Below are positions 24,826 to 31,653 of a stretch of 40,983 nt of DNA, piece after piece. How positions within the stretch are numbered: the first letter of the stretch is position 1; each line of letters opens with the position of its first letter. Source of the stretch: Gracilibacteraceae bacterium (GTDB lineage Bacteria > Bacillota > Desulfitobacteriia > Desulfitobacteriales > Syntrophobotulaceae); contig JAISAH010000018.1 in the NCBI GenBank assembly GCA_031266805.1, positions 1 to 40,983 of the forward strand, in the 5' to 3' direction. The notes under the pieces were generated by a model that did no database searches, had not been told where the DNA came from, and saw only the letters and a list, made by a program, of their open reading frames with translations. The translations under genes and the position numbers were made by a program.

Positions 24826-25965
24826 CTACTTCAGCAAATCCCCAGAAATAATCATGCGGTGAACCTCAGACGTTCCTTCCAGAATTTCCGTGAATTTCGC
24901 GTCGCGCATCAGTCTCTCCACTTTCGTGCCGCGGATATATCCTAATCCGCCGTGGATCTGAACCGCTTTGACTGTGTGAGTCATTGCCATTTCCGCGGCG
25001 AATAACTTGGCCATCGAAGCCTCGACCCCGAAGGGGCGCCCTTCATCATACAGTTTCGCCGCGTGAAGCACGAGTAAACGCGCTGCGGCAATATCCCTAG
25101 CCATATCGGCAATCATCCATTGAATCGCTTGGTTCTTCGCCAGCGGGCGACCGAACTGCCGCCTGTCTTTGGAATGCTTAACGGCTTCATCCAGCGCCGC
25201 CTGAGCTATCCCCACCGCTTGGGCGGCAATCGTAATCCGGCCGACGTTTAACGTGGTCAGGGCTATCCGCATCCCCTGTCCTTCTTTGCCGATGAGATTT
25301 CCTTTCGGTACCCGGCAATTTCTGAAAATAAGTTCCGTCGTGTCGGAGCCGCGAATTCCCATTTTATCTTCGTGTTTGCCGGCCTCGAACGGAGACTCTT
25401 TCCGATCGACGATAAACGCGCTGACACCTTTGCTTCCCGGCGTGTCAGGATCCGTCCGGGCGAACAGGACGCAAATTCCACAATACCCGCCATTGGTGAT
25501 GAACATCTTCGCGCCGTTGATAATGTAGTCGTCGCCGTCGCGCGCCGCTCCGCACATCAGAGCGCCCGCGTCAGTGCCGGAACAAGCTTCGGTAAGAGCG
25601 AACGCGCCATAATCCTCAAGTTTGCACAAACGCGGGGCATATTTCTCAATCTGTTCCTGTGTGCCGAATTCCAAGATCGGGCCGGCGACCATCGTATGAG
25701 CTCCCAAAGTAAGCGCCGTCGCCGCGCAGGATCTGGCCAGTTCTTCCAGGATCAAGACATAGCTTATTTTGTCGGCTCCGCCTCCGCCGTATTCCTGGGG
25801 ATAAGGAACACCCGTCAGATCCAGATCCGCCAACATGCGCATAGCCTCATCCGGGAATTCCCCCGCTTTATCGATTTCTTCGGCCCTCGGCTCAAGTTCT
25901 TTCTCGGCAAATTCACGCGCTATCCGCTGAATAAGCTGTTGTTCTTCTGTCAATGGCAGATTCAC
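24826..25965 (-). CDS. acyl-CoA dehydrogenase (butyryl-CoA-dehydrogenase-like)
   Basis: A 379-residue FAD acyl-CoA dehydrogenase of standard length. The helical N-terminal domain (LPLTEEQQLIQRIAREFAE) is followed by ALTEACSGTDAGA and FITNGGYCGICVLFART (flavin-binding beta domain, about 120-175), then the C-terminal helices with HSKDRRQFGRPLAKNQ and QIHGGLGYIRG. The catalytic base of the short/medium-chain enzymes is present as Glu363 in ILEGTSEVHR. It exchanges electrons with FixAB, whose genes directly precede it, and could work as a 2-enoyl-CoA reductase or an oxidative dehydrogenase. The GTG start at 25965 has AAGAGGTG upstream. Closeness to FixAB recalls the CaiA-FixAB pairing of carnitine metabolism, though the protein itself looks more like butyryl-CoA dehydrogenase. 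Confidence 0.92.
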   Translation of the reverse strand: MNLPLTEEQQLIQRIAREFAEKELEPRAEEIDKAGEFPDEAMRMLADLDLTGVPYPQEYGGGGADKISYVLILEELARSCAATALTLGAHTMVAGPILEFGTQEQIEKYAPRLCKLEDYGAFALTEACSGTDAGALMCGAARDGDDYIINGAKMFITNGGYCGICVLFARTDPDTPGSKGVSAFIVDRKESPFEAGKHEDKMGIRGSDTTELIFRNCRVPKGNLIGKEGQGMRIALTTLNVGRITIAAQAVGIAQAALDEAVKHSKDRRQFGRPLAKNQAIQWMIADMARDIAAARLLVLHAAKLYDEGRPFGVEASMAKLFAAEMAMTHTVKAVQIHGGLGYIRGTKVERLMRDAKFTEILEGTSEVHRMIISGDLLK

Positions 25966-25985
25966 TTTTTCACACCTCTTTTGCG

Positions 25986-26909
25986 TTAATTTTTCCGCAG
26001 CGCCGTGATCATGCAGGGAACAAAATCGTATAAATCACCGACAATACCATAATCCGCCGAGGCGAAAATCGGCGCGCTCTCACTGTTATTAACCGCTACC
26101 ACTGTTTTGGAATCACGTATGCCGGAAAGATGCTGAATTTGTCCGGACACGCCAATGGCGATATAAAGGCTTGGGCGGACTTTAAACCCCGAAATGCCAA
26201 TGTATGACTCGGGAGGAAACCATTGATATTCATTGATTGCGCGTGTGCAAGACACTTCCGCTCCCAGCGCCGCCGCCATTTCGTAAATCAGATTTAAATC
26301 ATCTTTTTTTCCCACTCCGCGGCCGACACAGACGATCTTATCCGCTTTCGTCAAATCGACACTCGCTCGCTCTATCGGCAGGCGATCCACGATATTGATC
26401 GCTGATCCGCCGTCTGCTTCTTGTATCCGCAGCGAAGCATCAGCTGCTCCGAGAGCAGCCGCCGGAGTATAAAGCGACGCCGCCAAGGTAATCAAACTCG
26501 GAGACGATAACGCCTCAGTCGCGATAGCCAAACCGCCGTAAACCATCCGATCCGTCTCGATTATCCCCTCATTATTCCGGATATCCAAGGCGTCAGTAAC
26601 CAATCCGGTTCCCAAGATCGCGGCGCAGCGCGCCGCAATTTCTTTGCCGCTGCAGCTGCTCTCAAACAATATTGCCAAGGGTCGCTCCGTTTGAGCCAGC
26701 GCCGATAACGCTTCAACACAGGATTCCGCGCGCCCGTCTGCAGACCTGAACACCGTGACTTCATCAACACCGGCTCGGACAATTGAGTGCGTACCGTCTT
26801 CGCTGCTGATAAATACCCGCAGTTTTCCTGTTTGAGATATTTTCCCGGCACATGCGATCATTTGCGTGGCGACAGCGGCACTTTCTGAATAAATCCATAT
26901 ATCTCGCAT
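25986..26909 (-). CDS. fixB: electron transfer flavoprotein alpha subunit, FixB type
   Basis: A 307-residue FixB/EtfA protein. Signatures shared with FixB are MVYGGLAIATEAL (about residues 120-132), VCVGRGVGKKDD, YIGISGFKVRPSLYIAIGVS (about 235-254), SGQIQH, and the C-terminal APIFASADYGIVGD that binds FAD. It pairs with FixA (next gene upstream) to carry electrons between the acyl-CoA dehydrogenase and other redox carriers in the cytoplasm. Whether it bifurcates electrons, as FixABCX does, cannot be told: no FixC or FixX is present. The ATG at 26909 follows TGAGGTG. It lies 20 bases after fixA. Confidence 0.92.
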   Translation of the reverse strand: MRDIWIYSESAAVATQMIACAGKISQTGKLRVFISSEDGTHSIVRAGVDEVTVFRSADGRAESCVEALSALAQTERPLAILFESSCSGKEIAARCAAILGTGLVTDALDIRNNEGIIETDRMVYGGLAIATEALSSPSLITLAASLYTPAAALGAADASLRIQEADGGSAINIVDRLPIERASVDLTKADKIVCVGRGVGKKDDLNLIYEMAAALGAEVSCTRAINEYQWFPPESYIGISGFKVRPSLYIAIGVSGQIQHLSGIRDSKTVVAVNNSESAPIFASADYGIVGDLYDFVPCMITALRKN

Positions 26910-26929
26910 TTTTCACCTCAAAAGCAGAA

Positions 26930-27700
26930 TCATTCTACTCGCAAGTATTCCAACAGTTTATCAACATTCTTGGCCATGTCTTCTTCTTTGATCAAGACAT
27001 GCTTGCGCTCGGAAACAGCCCCTTTGATCTTGATCAGCCTGTTTTTGGGTTTCAGCTGTTCATCGCTTAAACTCAGTTCAGATACATTAAGCCGCGTTGA
27101 CGGTTTCTTACCCGCCGCGAGTACTTGCTTCAAGCCAGGGATGCGCGGTTCGCATATTTCAGGCAGAACACTAATGACTACAGGCCCTTTCATCTGCAAA
27201 ATTTCAACAATATCCGCTAACTTGCGCTTGACAATAATATTGCCGTCTTGCCAGTCCAGTTCCATTGCGTAAGTAACGGCCGGTACGTTCAGTAAGGCGG
27301 CCAAACGGGCCCCAGTCTGCTGGGCATACGTATCAGACGAACCTTCCGCGCAAACAACCATGTCATACGCCCCTGTTTTACCAATAGCCGCCGCCAGCAC
27401 ATTGGCCGTCACATAAGAATCCGCCGTGATCGAGGATGGATCCTCAATCCAATACGCTTCTGCCGGCCCTCTGGAGAGCGCGTCCTTTAAGGACGCTTTA
27501 ACGTTTTCGTCTCCGTATGAAACAGTCCTCACCGAACCGCCGTATTTCTCACACAGGCGTACTGCCGCTTCTATGGCGTTTCGATCATAGTCGCTGATTT
27601 TATATTTCGCGCGGCTGCAGTTGAGTTCCAGAGTATCCTCCTTTACTGAGATGTCTTGCTCATTAATGACCCATTTGTAACAAACGACGATGTTCGGCAT
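26930..27700 (-). CDS. fixA: electron transfer flavoprotein beta subunit, FixA type; first gene of the operon
   Basis: A 256-residue FixA/EtfB protein. The N-terminus MPNIVVCYKWVINEQDI, the run KYKISDYDRNAIEAA (about 32-46), ALSRGP, and AEGSSDTYAQQTGA (about 113-126, nucleotide-binding) match FixA of the carnitine-linked pair more closely than ordinary EtfB. The frame is open 72 codons further upstream, but that part is not protein-like and lies across the promoter, so the start is the ATG at 27700, with AAGGAGA upstream. Its 5' leader is predicted to be only about 27 bases, from a sigma-54 promoter at 27739-27755. It begins a single-strand run of 16 metabolic genes. Confidence 0.92.
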   Translation of the reverse strand: MPNIVVCYKWVINEQDISVKEDTLELNCSRAKYKISDYDRNAIEAAVRLCEKYGGSVRTVSYGDENVKASLKDALSRGPAEAYWIEDPSSITADSYVTANVLAAAIGKTGAYDMVVCAEGSSDTYAQQTGARLAALLNVPAVTYAMELDWQDGNIIVKRKLADIVEILQMKGPVVISVLPEICEPRIPGLKQVLAAGKKPSTRLNVSELSLSDEQLKPKNRLIKIKGAVSERKHVLIKEEDMAKNVDKLLEYLRVE

Positions 27701-27738
27701 GGCTGTCTCCTTATTTTGCTTTCTATTGCCTAACCTAT

Positions 27739-27755
27739 TGCAAAATTCGTGCCAG
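27739..27755 (-). promoter_or_regulatory. sigma-54 (-24/-12) promoter of the catabolic operon
   Basis: On the - strand the sequence reads CTGGCACG-AATT-TTGCA, matching the accepted sigma-54 consensus YTGGCACG-N4-TTGCW at every defined base. The predicted start of transcription, about 12 bases after the GC of the -12 element, is near 27728, giving a leader of about 27 bases before fixA. The only sigma-54 activator in the window is encoded at the far end of the same operon. Confidence 0.9.
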
Positions 27756-27810
27756 GATAAGAATAGCGGAAAATGCGGCGATTCCTTATGACAGCGTATA
27801 TAACCGCGGT

Positions 27811-27838
27811 AGCAATAGTTACCGTGGTAACTGTTGCT
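27811..27838. promoter_or_regulatory. candidate upstream activator site for the sigma-54 regulator
   Basis: A 28-base inverted repeat with 13-base arms and one mismatch. Its core is AGTTACC-GT-GGTAACT (27817-27832), flanked by GCAA and TTGC. Its centre is about 97 bases upstream of the predicted sigma-54 start, in the usual range for enhancer-binding proteins. Two weaker relatives flank it: ACCGCGGT at 27803-27810, about 18 bases away, and a GTGGTTAC half site at 27845-27852. A tandem array would suit a hexamer-forming activator. Binding by the regulator at 8729-10471 is an inference. Confidence 0.65.
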
Positions 27839-27886
27839 CATAATGTGGTTACGCATTTTTCTCAGGTAAATCTCAGGCGCGCCAAT

Positions 27887-27915
27887 TATAATGTATATAC
27901 ACATGTGTATATACA
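27887..27915 (+). promoter_or_regulatory. -10 box with overlapping perfect 24-bp palindrome before the LUD gene
   Basis: TATAAT at 27887-27892 runs directly into a perfect 24-base palindrome at 27892-27915, with half site TGTATATACACA centred on 27903/27904. The palindrome would cover the transcription start and ends next to the AAGGAGG ribosome binding site of the LUD gene, an ideal place for a repressor. Every step alternates purine and pyrimidine. No good -35 box is seen. As RNA it could also fold into a hairpin touching the ribosome binding site. The regulator that would bind is unknown. Confidence 0.65.
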
Positions 27916-27928
27916 AGGAGGGATCAGG

Positions 27929-28606
27929 ATGGATGCGAGCAAGCAGCTGATCGCGGGGAAGAAAATTGAAAAAATCCTGGCGGCATTGAAGAAAAACAAT
28001 ATGCAGGGTTTTTTCGTGGAGACCGGGGCGGAGGCGGCGTCTTTGGCGGAAAGCCTGATCGCGCCGGGCTCCGTGGTCGCCGTGGGGGGCTCGGTGACGC
28101 TGCGGGAAACGGGGATCATCAATATCTTGGCTTCGGGGCGCTATGAATATCTGGACCGCTATGATCCGGCTTTGAGCGCAGATGAGCTGAAGGCTTTGTT
28201 TCGCCGCTCTTTTTCCGCCGACAGCTATCTATGTTCCGTCAACGCGATCACCGAATCGGGGGAGCTTTATCAGGTGGACGGCAACGGCAACCGGGTCGCG
28301 GCGCTGCTCTACGGCCCGGAGCAAGTGATCGTCGTCGCCGGCCGCAATAAGATCGTCACTGATCTGGGCGACGCCGTCCGCCGGGTCAAACAAACGGCGG
28401 CCCCGGCTAACAGCGCCCGTCTCAACTGCAATACGCCCTGCGTGGAAACCGGGGAATGCGTGTCTTTGCTGAAAGGCGCCCATCCGGAAATGACCATGGG
28501 CTGCCAGAGCGCGCGCCGCATCTGCTCAAACTATGTGATCATGGCTCGCCAGCAGATCAAGGATCGGATAAAAGTGATCTTGGTGGGCGAGGATTTGGGA
28601 TACTGA
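27929..28606 (+). CDS. LUD-domain (LutC/DUF162-like) protein
   Basis: A protein of about 225 residues. The LUD fold is suggested by KKNNMQGFFVETGAEAASLA, SVVAVGGSVTLRETGI (about 48-63) and DSYLCSVNAITESGELYQVD (about 97-116, the conserved NA(I/V)T.TG-like segment), followed by VVVAGRNKIVTDL. A cysteine-rich C-terminus (CNTPCVETGEC ... MGCQSARRICSNY) is not in LutC itself but is common in stand-alone DUF162 proteins of anaerobes. LUD proteins take part in lactate oxidation complexes, but no LutA or LutB is nearby, so the role is unknown. The ATG at 27929 has AAGGAGG upstream; the 52 codons before it are non-coding. It diverges from fixA and sits 32 bases before the QueG-like gene. Confidence 0.85.
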   Translation: MDASKQLIAGKKIEKILAALKKNNMQGFFVETGAEAASLAESLIAPGSVVAVGGSVTLRETGIINILASGRYEYLDRYDPALSADELKALFRRSFSADSYLCSVNAITESGELYQVDGNGNRVAALLYGPEQVIVVAGRNKIVTDLGDAVRRVKQTAAPANSARLNCNTPCVETGECVSLLKGAHPEMTMGCQSARRICSNYVIMARQQIKDRIKVILVGEDLGY

Positions 28607-28638
28607 TCCGCGAATGGGGGAGGGGAGGCGGAGTAAAA

Positions 28639-29760
28639 ATGACGAGCGGCGAAATCAAGGAATACGGCCTCAGCATAGGCTACAGCGGTGTTGGGGTGAC
28701 CTCGGCGGACGGTTTTCCCGGATATTTGGCCAAAGTCGCCGCGCGCAGCGAGTTGTTTGATTTTTTCAGCTTCACGACGACAAATCCGGTCGAAGGCGCT
28801 CTGCCGCGAAAATTCATGCCGAACGCCAAATCTGTAATCGTCCTGGTTTTGGATTATTTCCAGAGCGACTTCCCAGAAACTTTAAAAGCGATGATCGGGA
28901 AGATCTACCTGGCCCGCTGCTACGGCCCGCCGCTGGGAACGCTTAACCATTCCCGGCTGCAGCTGATGAAAGATTTTCTTTCCTCCCGCGGCTGCGAAGT
29001 CAACGCGGAAATCGGCGTACCCGCCAGATGGGCGGCGGTCCAGGCGGGCGTCGCGACTTTTGGCAAAAACAACTTCGCTTACGCCGACGGCGCCGGTTCT
29101 TATATTGTGATCCAAACTCTGGTCGTCGACCGGGAATTGGCATATGACGCGCCAACCATGGACTGCGCCTGCCCGTCCGGCTGCCGGGCCTGTCTGGACG
29201 CTTGCCCGACGCGGGCTCTCTACGCGCCTTTCTCTCTGGATCCCAGAAAATGCGTCTCTTTCAACAACTGGACGCGGCAGGACGGACGGGGCGATATCTC
29301 CTCCTTCATCCCCTATGAGCTGCGGGAAGCGATCGGCGGCAAGATCCACGGGTGTGATATCTGTCAGGATGTTTGTCCGCGCAACCGGCGGAAGCTGAAA
29401 GCGCCGAAGCCCATGGACCGCTACATTGCGGCGGTCAGCCCGGACATCACCTTGCCCGCCGTGCTGAATATGCCGGAGGTTTTTTTTCAGAAAAGGATCC
29501 GGCCCGTCCTGTACAATTACATCAAAGACAAGCGCTACATGATGCGAAACGCGGCTCTCGCTATAGGCAACTCCCAAGATGAAAAATACCTGCCGGACCT
29601 GGAGACCGCGCTGGAGAGCCGGGACGAGATGATCCGGGGATATGCCGCCTGGGCGCTGGGCCGGATCGGCGGCGCGGCGATCCGGATATTGGAGCGCCGA
29701 TTGGCGCGGGAAACCGCCGGCGCCGTACGCGCGGAACTGCGGCGCGCTCTGGGGGACTGA
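28639..29760 (+). CDS. QueG-like (epoxyqueuosine-reductase family) double-cluster Fe-S protein
   Basis: About 373 residues. An N-terminal region resembles the corrinoid-binding part of epoxyqueuosine reductase and reductive dehalogenases (VPARWAAVQAGVATFGKNN, about residues 130-148). It is followed by two [4Fe-4S] ferredoxin motifs, CACPSGCRACLDACP (about 174-188) and GCDICQDVCP (about 238-247), and a HEAT-like C-terminal repeat (about 300-373). QueG proper reads CISYLTIE after the first cluster, but here it is CVSFNNW, so this is probably a paralog with a different substrate rather than the tRNA enzyme. The ATG at 28639 is preceded by GGGGAGGCGG. The frame is open further upstream but overlaps the LUD gene without family resemblance. 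It is likely co-transcribed with the LUD gene. Confidence 0.82.
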   Translation: MTSGEIKEYGLSIGYSGVGVTSADGFPGYLAKVAARSELFDFFSFTTTNPVEGALPRKFMPNAKSVIVLVLDYFQSDFPETLKAMIGKIYLARCYGPPLGTLNHSRLQLMKDFLSSRGCEVNAEIGVPARWAAVQAGVATFGKNNFAYADGAGSYIVIQTLVVDRELAYDAPTMDCACPSGCRACLDACPTRALYAPFSLDPRKCVSFNNWTRQDGRGDISSFIPYELREAIGGKIHGCDICQDVCPRNRRKLKAPKPMDRYIAAVSPDITLPAVLNMPEVFFQKRIRPVLYNYIKDKRYMMRNAALAIGNSQDEKYLPDLETALESRDEMIRGYAAWALGRIGGAAIRILERRLARETAGAVRAELRRALGD

Positions 29761-29792
29761 CCCGGTTAGCTAAAATTAATCCATTCCCGCAA

Positions 29793-29821
29793 TTGACAAA
29801 ACGCCTGCAATAATATATCAT
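29793..29821 (+). promoter_or_regulatory. sigma-70-type promoter for cysK
   Basis: A perfect TTGACA at 29793-29798 and TATCAT at 29816-29821 are separated by exactly 17 bases. The transcript would start near 29828, leaving a leader of about 55 bases that contains a palindrome and a GGGAGGG ribosome binding site before the ATG at 29883. Confidence 0.8.
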
Positions 29822-29842
29822 AAAAATATATTATTGATTGCA

Positions 29843-29856
29843 AAACATATATGTTT
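29843..29856. promoter_or_regulatory. palindrome in the cysK leader
   Basis: AAACATATATGTTT is a perfect 14-base palindrome lying just after the predicted cysK start point (about +16 to +29). It could be an operator for a sulfur-responsive repressor such as a CymR/Rrf2-type protein. It does not closely match a site I can name, so this is only a candidate. Confidence 0.45.
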
Positions 29857-29882
29857 ACTGAAAATAGCGGGAGGGTAACGGC

Positions 29883-30821
29883 ATGGCTGAAATCGCGCAG
29901 AATCTGACGGATTTGATCGGAAAAACGGCGCTGCTGAATCTGAGGGCTTACGCCAAAAAATTAGACCTGGGCGCGGCGCTTATCGCGAAACTGGAGTATC
30001 AAAACCCGGCCGGCAGCGTAAAAGACCGCATCGCCAAGGCTATGATCGACGACGCCGAGGAGAGCGGCAAACTGGTCCCGGGCTCGGTGATCGTAGAACC
30101 GACCAGCGGCAATACCGGCATCGGTCTGGCTTCGGTGGCGGCGGCGCGCGGCTACCGCGTCATCCTGACGATGCCGGAAACGATGAGCGTAGAGCGGCGC
30201 AAACTGCTCAAAGCGTATGGCGCGGAACTGGTGCTCACCGAAGGCGCGAAGGGGATGCGGGGCGCTATTGAGAAAGCCGACGAATTGGCGGCCGAGATCC
30301 CGGATTCCTTTATCCCGAGGCAGTTCGCCAATCCGGCCAACCCCAAGATCCACCGGGAGACCACCGCGGTGGAGATCTGGGAGGATACCGGGGGTAAAAT
30401 AGACGCCTTTGTGGCCGGCGTGGGCACGGGCGGCACCATCACCGGGGTGGGCGAATTCCTGAAAAATAAAAACCCGAATATTCAGGTAATTGCTGTGGAG
30501 CCGGCCGATTCGCCGGTGCTGAGCGAAGGAAAAGCCGGCCCGCATAAAATCCAGGGGATCGGCGCCGGTTTTGTGCCGGAAGTCCTCAATACGCAGATTT
30601 ACGATGAAGTGATCAAAGTGAGCAATGAGGACGCTTTCGCGACGGGCCGCCTCATCGCGAAAACCGAAGGGCTGCTGGTGGGGATCTCGTCGGGCGCGGC
30701 GGTCTGGGCCGCGGCGCGGCTGGCCGGGCGCCCCGCCTACGCCGGCAAAAACATCGTGGTCATTTTACCGGATACCGGGGAGAGATATTTATCCACCGTT
30801 ATGTACGACGGCGCGTCTTGA
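29883..30821 (+). CDS. cysK: cysteine synthase A (O-acetylserine sulfhydrylase)
   Basis: A 312-residue PLP enzyme that makes L-cysteine from O-acetyl-L-serine and sulfide. The PLP lysine lies in [14 protein letters not shown] (Lys about 43). The substrate loop [10 protein letters not shown] (about 70-79), the phosphate-binding GTGGTITG (about 178-185) and the cofactor contact SSGAAVWAA (about 267-275) are present. The length equals typical CysK, and the C-terminal [11 protein letters not shown] is intact. It has its own good promoter. No cysE is beside it in the window. Confidence 0.96.
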   Translation: MAEIAQNLTDLIGKTALLNLRAYAKKLDLGAALIAKLEYQNPAGSVKDRIAKAMIDDAEESGKLVPGSVIVEPTSGNTGIGLASVAAARGYRVILTMPETMSVERRKLLKAYGAELVLTEGAKGMRGAIEKADELAAEIPDSFIPRQFANPANPKIHRETTAVEIWEDTGGKIDAFVAGVGTGGTITGVGEFLKNKNPNIQVIAVEPADSPVLSEGKAGPHKIQGIGAGFVPEVLNTQIYDEVIKVSNEDAFATGRLIAKTEGLLVGISSGAAVWAAARLAGRPAYAGKNIVVILPDTGERYLSTVMYDGAS

Positions 30822-30884
30822 TAAACAAGGAAATCCATGTTAAACTGATTTTGGAAATAAACAGTTGAACAGGAGGAAAAAATC

Positions 30885-31610
30885 GTGGACGTCTATCGTT
30901 TTCAAGATGAAAAAAGCGACAAATTCTGGCGGATCGAATACGCCGAGAAGGATCTGGTCGTGAATTACGGCAAGACCGGCACAACGGGAAGATACCAGCT
31001 GAAAGTGTCAGACAGTCCGGAAGCCTGTGAAAAAGAGGCGAAGAAGCTGATCGCCGCCAAGGTAAAGAAAGGCTACATAGCCTACCCGGAGTTTGACCCG
31101 GACAGCCAATTCTACATTGACGACGATGAAACCGGCCCACACCCGCTGACCTCTCATCCGAAATTCCGGGCGCATTTCACCGCCGACCTCTATTATGACT
31201 GCTTCGATGAGGAAGCGCCTTTCGGCAGCGACGAGGGCGCCGACACGCTGATGCAGATCACCGATGATATCCGCAAGAACAAGGATTTTGATTTTGCCGG
31301 ATTCCCGCAGAAAATGGTCGAAAAGTATTGGGATGGGATCTGGCTGCCGCCGGAGGATATCTCCCGCCCGGCGGTGGAGCAGCTGGCCAAAAAATATGGG
31401 AACGACATGACCAATAGCGATATAGCGACCTATGCCACGGCTTTTGCCCAGATCAAGATCACCGGGCGCGTTGACGCGGGGCTGAGGCAGATGGCCCTCC
31501 AATTCCTGCGGCGCATGGAAATCGCCGTCGTGGTTTTGCGTTGGCATGACGGCCCCTCGGAAGTAATCGCTCGGATGATCACCGATCTGGAGGCGTTTCC
31601 GGCGGATTGA
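30885..31610 (+). CDS. WGR-domain protein with YfeS-like C-terminal region
   Basis: A 241-residue cytoplasmic protein. An N-terminal WGR domain (about 1-68) has VNYGKTGTTGRYQLK in place of the usual W/YGRIGT motif. From about residue 80 a YfeS-like segment follows, with FYIDDDETGPHPLTSHPKF and YYDCFDEEAPFGSDEG. The remainder (about 150-241) is helical and not recognised. WGR domains are found in PARPs and in MolR-like regulators, where they bind nucleic acid; the function here is unknown. The start is GTG at 30885 with AGGAGG upstream. It lies 63 bases after cysK on the same strand and ends at a convergent terminator. Confidence 0.8.
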   Translation: MDVYRFQDEKSDKFWRIEYAEKDLVVNYGKTGTTGRYQLKVSDSPEACEKEAKKLIAAKVKKGYIAYPEFDPDSQFYIDDDETGPHPLTSHPKFRAHFTADLYYDCFDEEAPFGSDEGADTLMQITDDIRKNKDFDFAGFPQKMVEKYWDGIWLPPEDISRPAVEQLAKKYGNDMTNSDIATYATAFAQIKITGRVDAGLRQMALQFLRRMEIAVVVLRWHDGPSEVIARMITDLEAFPAD

Positions 31611-31627
31611 TCGCCGGCAGGCGGGCC

Positions 31628-31653
31628 GGGATCCGTTATTTTTAGCGGATCCC
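31628..31653. terminator. bidirectional terminator between WGR and transglutaminase genes
   Basis: A perfect eight-base-pair stem with arms GGGATCCG / CGGATCCC and a ten-base loop containing a run of T. It lies between convergent genes and includes the stop codon of the - strand transglutaminase gene (31642-31644). T tracts after the stem are weak on both strands. Confidence 0.65.

Noticed and set aside
10599-27700. Bile-acid (bai) or carnitine (cai) operon
   Set aside because: Single elements resemble each (OYE, SDR, MFS and CoA-transferase for bai; FixAB, acyl-CoA dehydrogenase and crotonase for cai). The characteristic BaiE, CaiB, CaiC and CaiT genes are absent, and two AbfD-like enzymes are present.
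27701-27916. N-terminal extension of FixA
   Set aside because: The frame stays open, but the extra 72 residues run across the sigma-54 promoter and enhancer and do not resemble FixA. A good ribosome binding site precedes the ATG at 27700.
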